Shown here: positions 60,519 to 64,000 of the stretch, one piece after another
Layout: every line of letters starts with the position of its first letter
Numbering within the stretch: the stretch's first letter is position 1
Origin: Antitrichia curtipendula
Lineage: Eukaryota; Streptophyta; Bryopsida; Hypnales; Leucodontaceae
Length of the DNA: 64,000 bases
Assembly: GCA_951230915.1 (NCBI GenBank)
Contig: OX579636.1
Coordinates: forward strand, 7,765,001 to 7,829,000
Reading direction: 5' to 3'
Notes under the pieces: generated by a model
What the model was told of the DNA's origin: nothing
Seen by the model: the letters and a program-made list of their open reading frames with translations, nothing else
Database searches by the model: none
Translations under genes and position numbers: made by a program

Positions 60519-60920
60519 GTAACTTGATTTTGGCAAAGTAATTATACTATCATTCTCAAATATACAAATTACCTAAGTTACTATCTTAGGTGAAAATGCC
60601 TAAATCAAGTTAAAATATAGAAATGTCCATTTCTTCAAAGTTTGGTCATGTGACACTTTTCATTGAATTCTTCATTTATCATATTTTTGTTACCTAAGGG
60701 CATGTTTTTTAATATAAAAGATGTGTGTATGGATGTTCCCTACATATCTTTGCAATCAAATTAAAAAAATTCATCACCAATTGCATTCAATAAAATATTA
60801 TGTGAAACTACAAAAATCCAATTAAAAAGTTCACCAAAAATAAAAAATTTCTTTTTTGAAATTGAAATCTGGGTGCGTTTGATTGGAATTGCATAAGAAT
60901 GCAATGATTACTATGCTTAC

Positions 60921-63585
60921 CAAAAAAATAGCAATTATAATCCACATTGTACAAAAAAATTGAATGCCTTAAAAAGACAGTTTGAAAGCTTTCAATATCC
61001 GACTATACACACACATATACATTTTTTGCAATTAACACAGATACCATACCTTTCAAATGACATGTAACAAGGTGATAGGAATTACCACCTTCAAATATAT
61101 GTGAAGGATTCAAATTCCATGGCTTGTAAACAAATTCCCTATTGGGAAGCTTGGGTTGGAGAATGGACAAATAGTTGAATATGTAGTCTTAAGACAATTT
61201 GGTCTTCACGAAAGAATTTGCTTATATTTCATTTTATATTTTTGACAAGTTTTGAGCATATTTCTTAGTTATAAAACCTTAAGCACTTCAAAGTTTGTAT
61301 TAGGAATGTAGAATGGAATATTTGAGGGCAATGTTTTGTCCAAAATAATCTCTCATATATCCAGTGAGGTACTTGAATCTTAAAATGACAACCTTCATTT
61401 ATAATCAATTTGGTGAATTCAAGATAAATAATATATTTGTACAAAATATAAGGAATAAAGAACAAAATTTCAAATAGAATTTGAGTATTAAAGATTTAAA
61501 GAACAATGGAGAAATCCATTCACTTTGGACACAATGTCTCTAACCTTGCCAGACAAAAAATTTGAAATTTGTTGGTTCACATTACTTTATATATTTTTTG
61601 GATTATATATGTGAATTGAATTTTTTTGGAAATAAGGACCACTAATACAATTTGGATTGCTTATCACTGTAATTTTGGTGAACTTTAATCATAATAAAAT
61701 TGATAATATTATTATGTTGGATCTTGATATTGAACTTAGTGATGTGCTATACAATTGAATTTTCTTTAAGATCCTATATTCATAGGATTGAATTGTATGA
61801 CAACAAAAGAATTTTGAAAATGTTTGATTGCTGGGGTTAGTTTTCAACTATAAATTGTAGACCAACTTCATATTTTAGATTATGTACTCTTGAATATAGT
61901 GTTCTAAGACATAATGTACAATCCAATTGACTTGTCATGCATTGAATATTGTTTGAATCTTTAAAATAGCAACCTTCTTTATGATCAATTTGATGAAATT
62001 GAAGTAAATTATTATATTTTTACAAGAAAGTTCAATAAGTAGAAATAATTTATATTTTGAGATCCTTACTCTTGATAAACCAAAAAATTCAAATCGAAAA
62101 CCATAAAGTGTGTTGGAAAGACATTTTATTTTATTTTATGGATATAATGCATATGTACATTAAAAATGTTGGTGAATAGAAAAGATTGGCTTTTTGTTGC
62201 CCACTCTATCTACCATCTTGTATTACGGCAACTGGTAGCAATAAGATTGTATCTCTTAAAAAAATATTGATAATTCTATATGATTTTATTGTAGTTTAAT
62301 ATGTTATGGTTTTGTAAGCGTGATCATCAACACATGTACTATGTTGCTATTAACAATAAAGATGAGGTTTGAAAAAAATCAAGCTATACAATCAAATATT
62401 TGAATCTATAATTGAAACATTGGACATATGACTACCAATTCACTTAGCAATAATTGATTATGGCATTGGAAATGGAAATCATGTGAGATATTCTAAGTTA
62501 AATATGTAGTTGCTCTACTCATAAATTAGAAAAAAATTAGTTAAATTTATTAAAAAATTTGGACTATTTCTACTTAGTTTTAATAGTTGTTTTTCAAATT
62601 CAATATGACTAATCACAAACCTTCTATAAATCAAGAATATTTTAGATTTATTTATTAAAATTTAATATTGTTGTGAATTTTTGAAGGAAAAGTGTATAAA
62701 ATTCATATCAAGTACAAAACTAGCTCAAAAAACCTGAAATCTCTCCATACTTGTATATAGCAGTAAAAAATCTTCTATTGATAACCCATATTTTTATTTT
62801 TTTTAATAATTTAAAACTAATAGATCATAGTTTTAATATATTTAAGATTAGAAATTATTAAAAATTCAAATTGAATAAGAACTAGACTAGATAAAAATAT
62901 ATTTAATTTATTTAGACTTAAATTCAATAAATGTCATTTTTATAGATAAAATTCATATAAAAGAAAGGATTTAGAAGTGTATGAAACATACTATAAGGGT
63001 TAAAATATACTACTTATTGTGTAGAAAAGTGAATAATACAACTATAAAAGATTTTCCAACAACATCCATTGCAAATGATTTCAAGCAACTCCCAAAGATA
63101 ATTTAGAATAAAAGCATAGGGATCTATATTAGAAGGGTTTTTAAAGTCATCCAAAGACACAAATAGACCTTGACATCTTTTCCAAGGGTAAAGGATGAAT
63201 GCAAAACTATAATAGTCTAATAAAAATTTATCAACATGCACAATAAAAGAGTCCAAAAAATACATTAACCCTTGAAAATCTTTTGCATTTTGAGCCTCTA
63301 ATATGCAAAAAATAATCATTTATGAATCAAGATTTTTGAATCAAATAATCTGTTAAAAATAGCTATTATTATCATAGGATCTCTATTTTACCTATACATT
63401 GAGTATTTATAAAATGTTTTAATTTGAAATTCTTTACAATTTGTGAGATCTATGTGATCAAAGAAAAAAAACATTATTTTCATTGCATGCCTATGAGTTT
63501 CTCTCAACTTCAAAATTCAAGAAAATTCAAGAATATAGAAGGTAAAAAGAGTTTTTATTCTAAAGGTTAACATTAGATGATTTTT
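60921..63585. other. AT-rich stretch, nothing recognised
   Basis: Minus frames at 61265-61465 and 63014-63319 have no recognisable domain. No repeat borders were seen. Confidence 0.3.
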
Positions 63586-63589
63586 TGGG

Positions 63590-63840
63590 GGTCTGGAGGG
63601 CCGTTTCGGGCTTGTTCTCGGCGCTGTTCTCCTGGCAGCAAAAGAACGGCCGCTGTCAGATTTTCTTTTGAAAAAAAAAAAAAATCTTAAAATAGAAAAA
63701 AAGATGAATAATTTTTTTTGAATTTTTTGTATGACGTGGCAATTGCTTGGCCACGTCGTGTAGCTGCTGCGGTGCAGTTCCAGACAGTTTCAGAGTCTGG
63801 GAACCCTGGGGAACTCGCAGACCTCCACAGGGGTTGAATA
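63590..63840. other. GC-rich patch with a GACGTGGC/GCCACGTC palindrome
   Basis: About 250 bp stands out from the AT-rich surroundings. GACGTGGC near 63733 is complementary to GCCACGTC near 63751. The frame at 63656-63844 has no domain. It could be part of a transposon or of a gene lying outside the window. Confidence 0.3.
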
Positions 63841-64000
63841 ACATGTAATGATCTTTATATTTTAGAATGGTGTAGATGTTTACATTGAAAATTACTAGGC
63901 CAAAGATTTGAAATGAATCTATTTAGTGTAGACATGTACATATTACTATTTTTTTTTGTGAAGAGAAAAATACCAAAAAATATTGATAAATTCACCAAAA

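Larger units (their letters stand above)
58430..60920. repeat. Ancient palindrome split by R2c and R1e
   Basis: Left arm 58430-58523 plus 59452-59670, right arm about 60595-60920, roughly 85% similar by eye in inverted orientation (GATATGTAGGGAACATCCAT, AATATTTTATTGAAT, AATTTCAAAAAAG). The inner end closes with TAACTTGATTTTGGCA against TGCCTAAATCAAGTTA. R2c and R1e interrupt the left arm side only. Confidence 0.8.

Noticed and set aside
1..64000. LTR retrotransposons
   Set aside because: No long direct terminal repeats, primer-binding sites or reverse-transcriptase motifs were seen; the repeats visible are short DNA elements. A decayed one could be missed by eye.
1..64000. tRNA, rRNA or CRISPR features
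   Set aside because: No convincing tRNA arms, rRNA segments or regular short-repeat arrays were found on reading; a tRNA scan was not possible.

Overview
The window is a gene-poor, strongly AT-rich piece of a eukaryotic nuclear genome, most likely a land plant of a moss- or lycophyte-like lineage. Evidence: spliceosomal GT-AG introns, plant-type start contexts (GCCATGGC), a family of plant heavy-metal-associated (HMA) proteins with tyrosine-rich tails, and a landscape of plant DNA-transposon derivatives (CACTA-like, Tourist-like, hAT-like and others). The lineage is an inference; the species cannot be named from this sequence.

Only four protein-coding genes are convincing, in two GC-richer islands. 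Island 1 (about 27.0-34.3 kb) has a four-exon HMA-fold gene on + (27508-29311) whose metal-binding Cys motif is missing, and, tail to tail with it, a two-exon GH105 unsaturated rhamnogalacturonyl hydrolase gene on - (32358-33828). Island 2 (about 47.6-51 kb) has a head-to-head pair of intronless HMA paralogs (47632-48141 on -, 50369-50983 on +), both with a full MxCxxC motif, sharing a 2.2 kb divergent upstream region. The three HMA genes are a dispersed paralog set; the GH105 gene concerns pectin (rhamnogalacturonan I) breakdown and has no evident link to them beyond proximity.

Most of the rest is AT-rich DNA with many short non-autonomous DNA transposons. The dominant set is bounded by TTAA target sites and has termini CCCCTAAAG.../...CTTTAGGGG (piggyBac-like architecture; no transposase seen). 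It has several body types: subfamily R1 (0.85-0.9 kb, five copies), related R2 (0.9 kb, four copies), elements A and B (about 575 bp), R4, R5, a 400-bp element with a 14-bp terminal repeat, and a 73-bp miniature. An older palindrome at 58.4-60.9 kb carries two of these insertions in one arm while the other arm keeps the empty TTAA sites. Other families are a 732-bp element with 4-bp target duplications (R6), a 584-bp element with an 8-bp duplication, a 1.27-kb CACTA-like element nested in another repeat, a 150-bp Tourist-like hairpin, a 410-420-bp element (R10), a 520-bp element (R11) and several foldbacks. Tandem arrays lie at 1.66-2.46, 4.14-4.57, 16.24-16.71 and 53.7-54.2 kb.

No rRNA, tRNA, CRISPR array or recognisable transposase or reverse-transcriptase ORF was seen. 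Exon structures, repeat boundaries and similarity statements were read by eye; no database search or alignment program was run.
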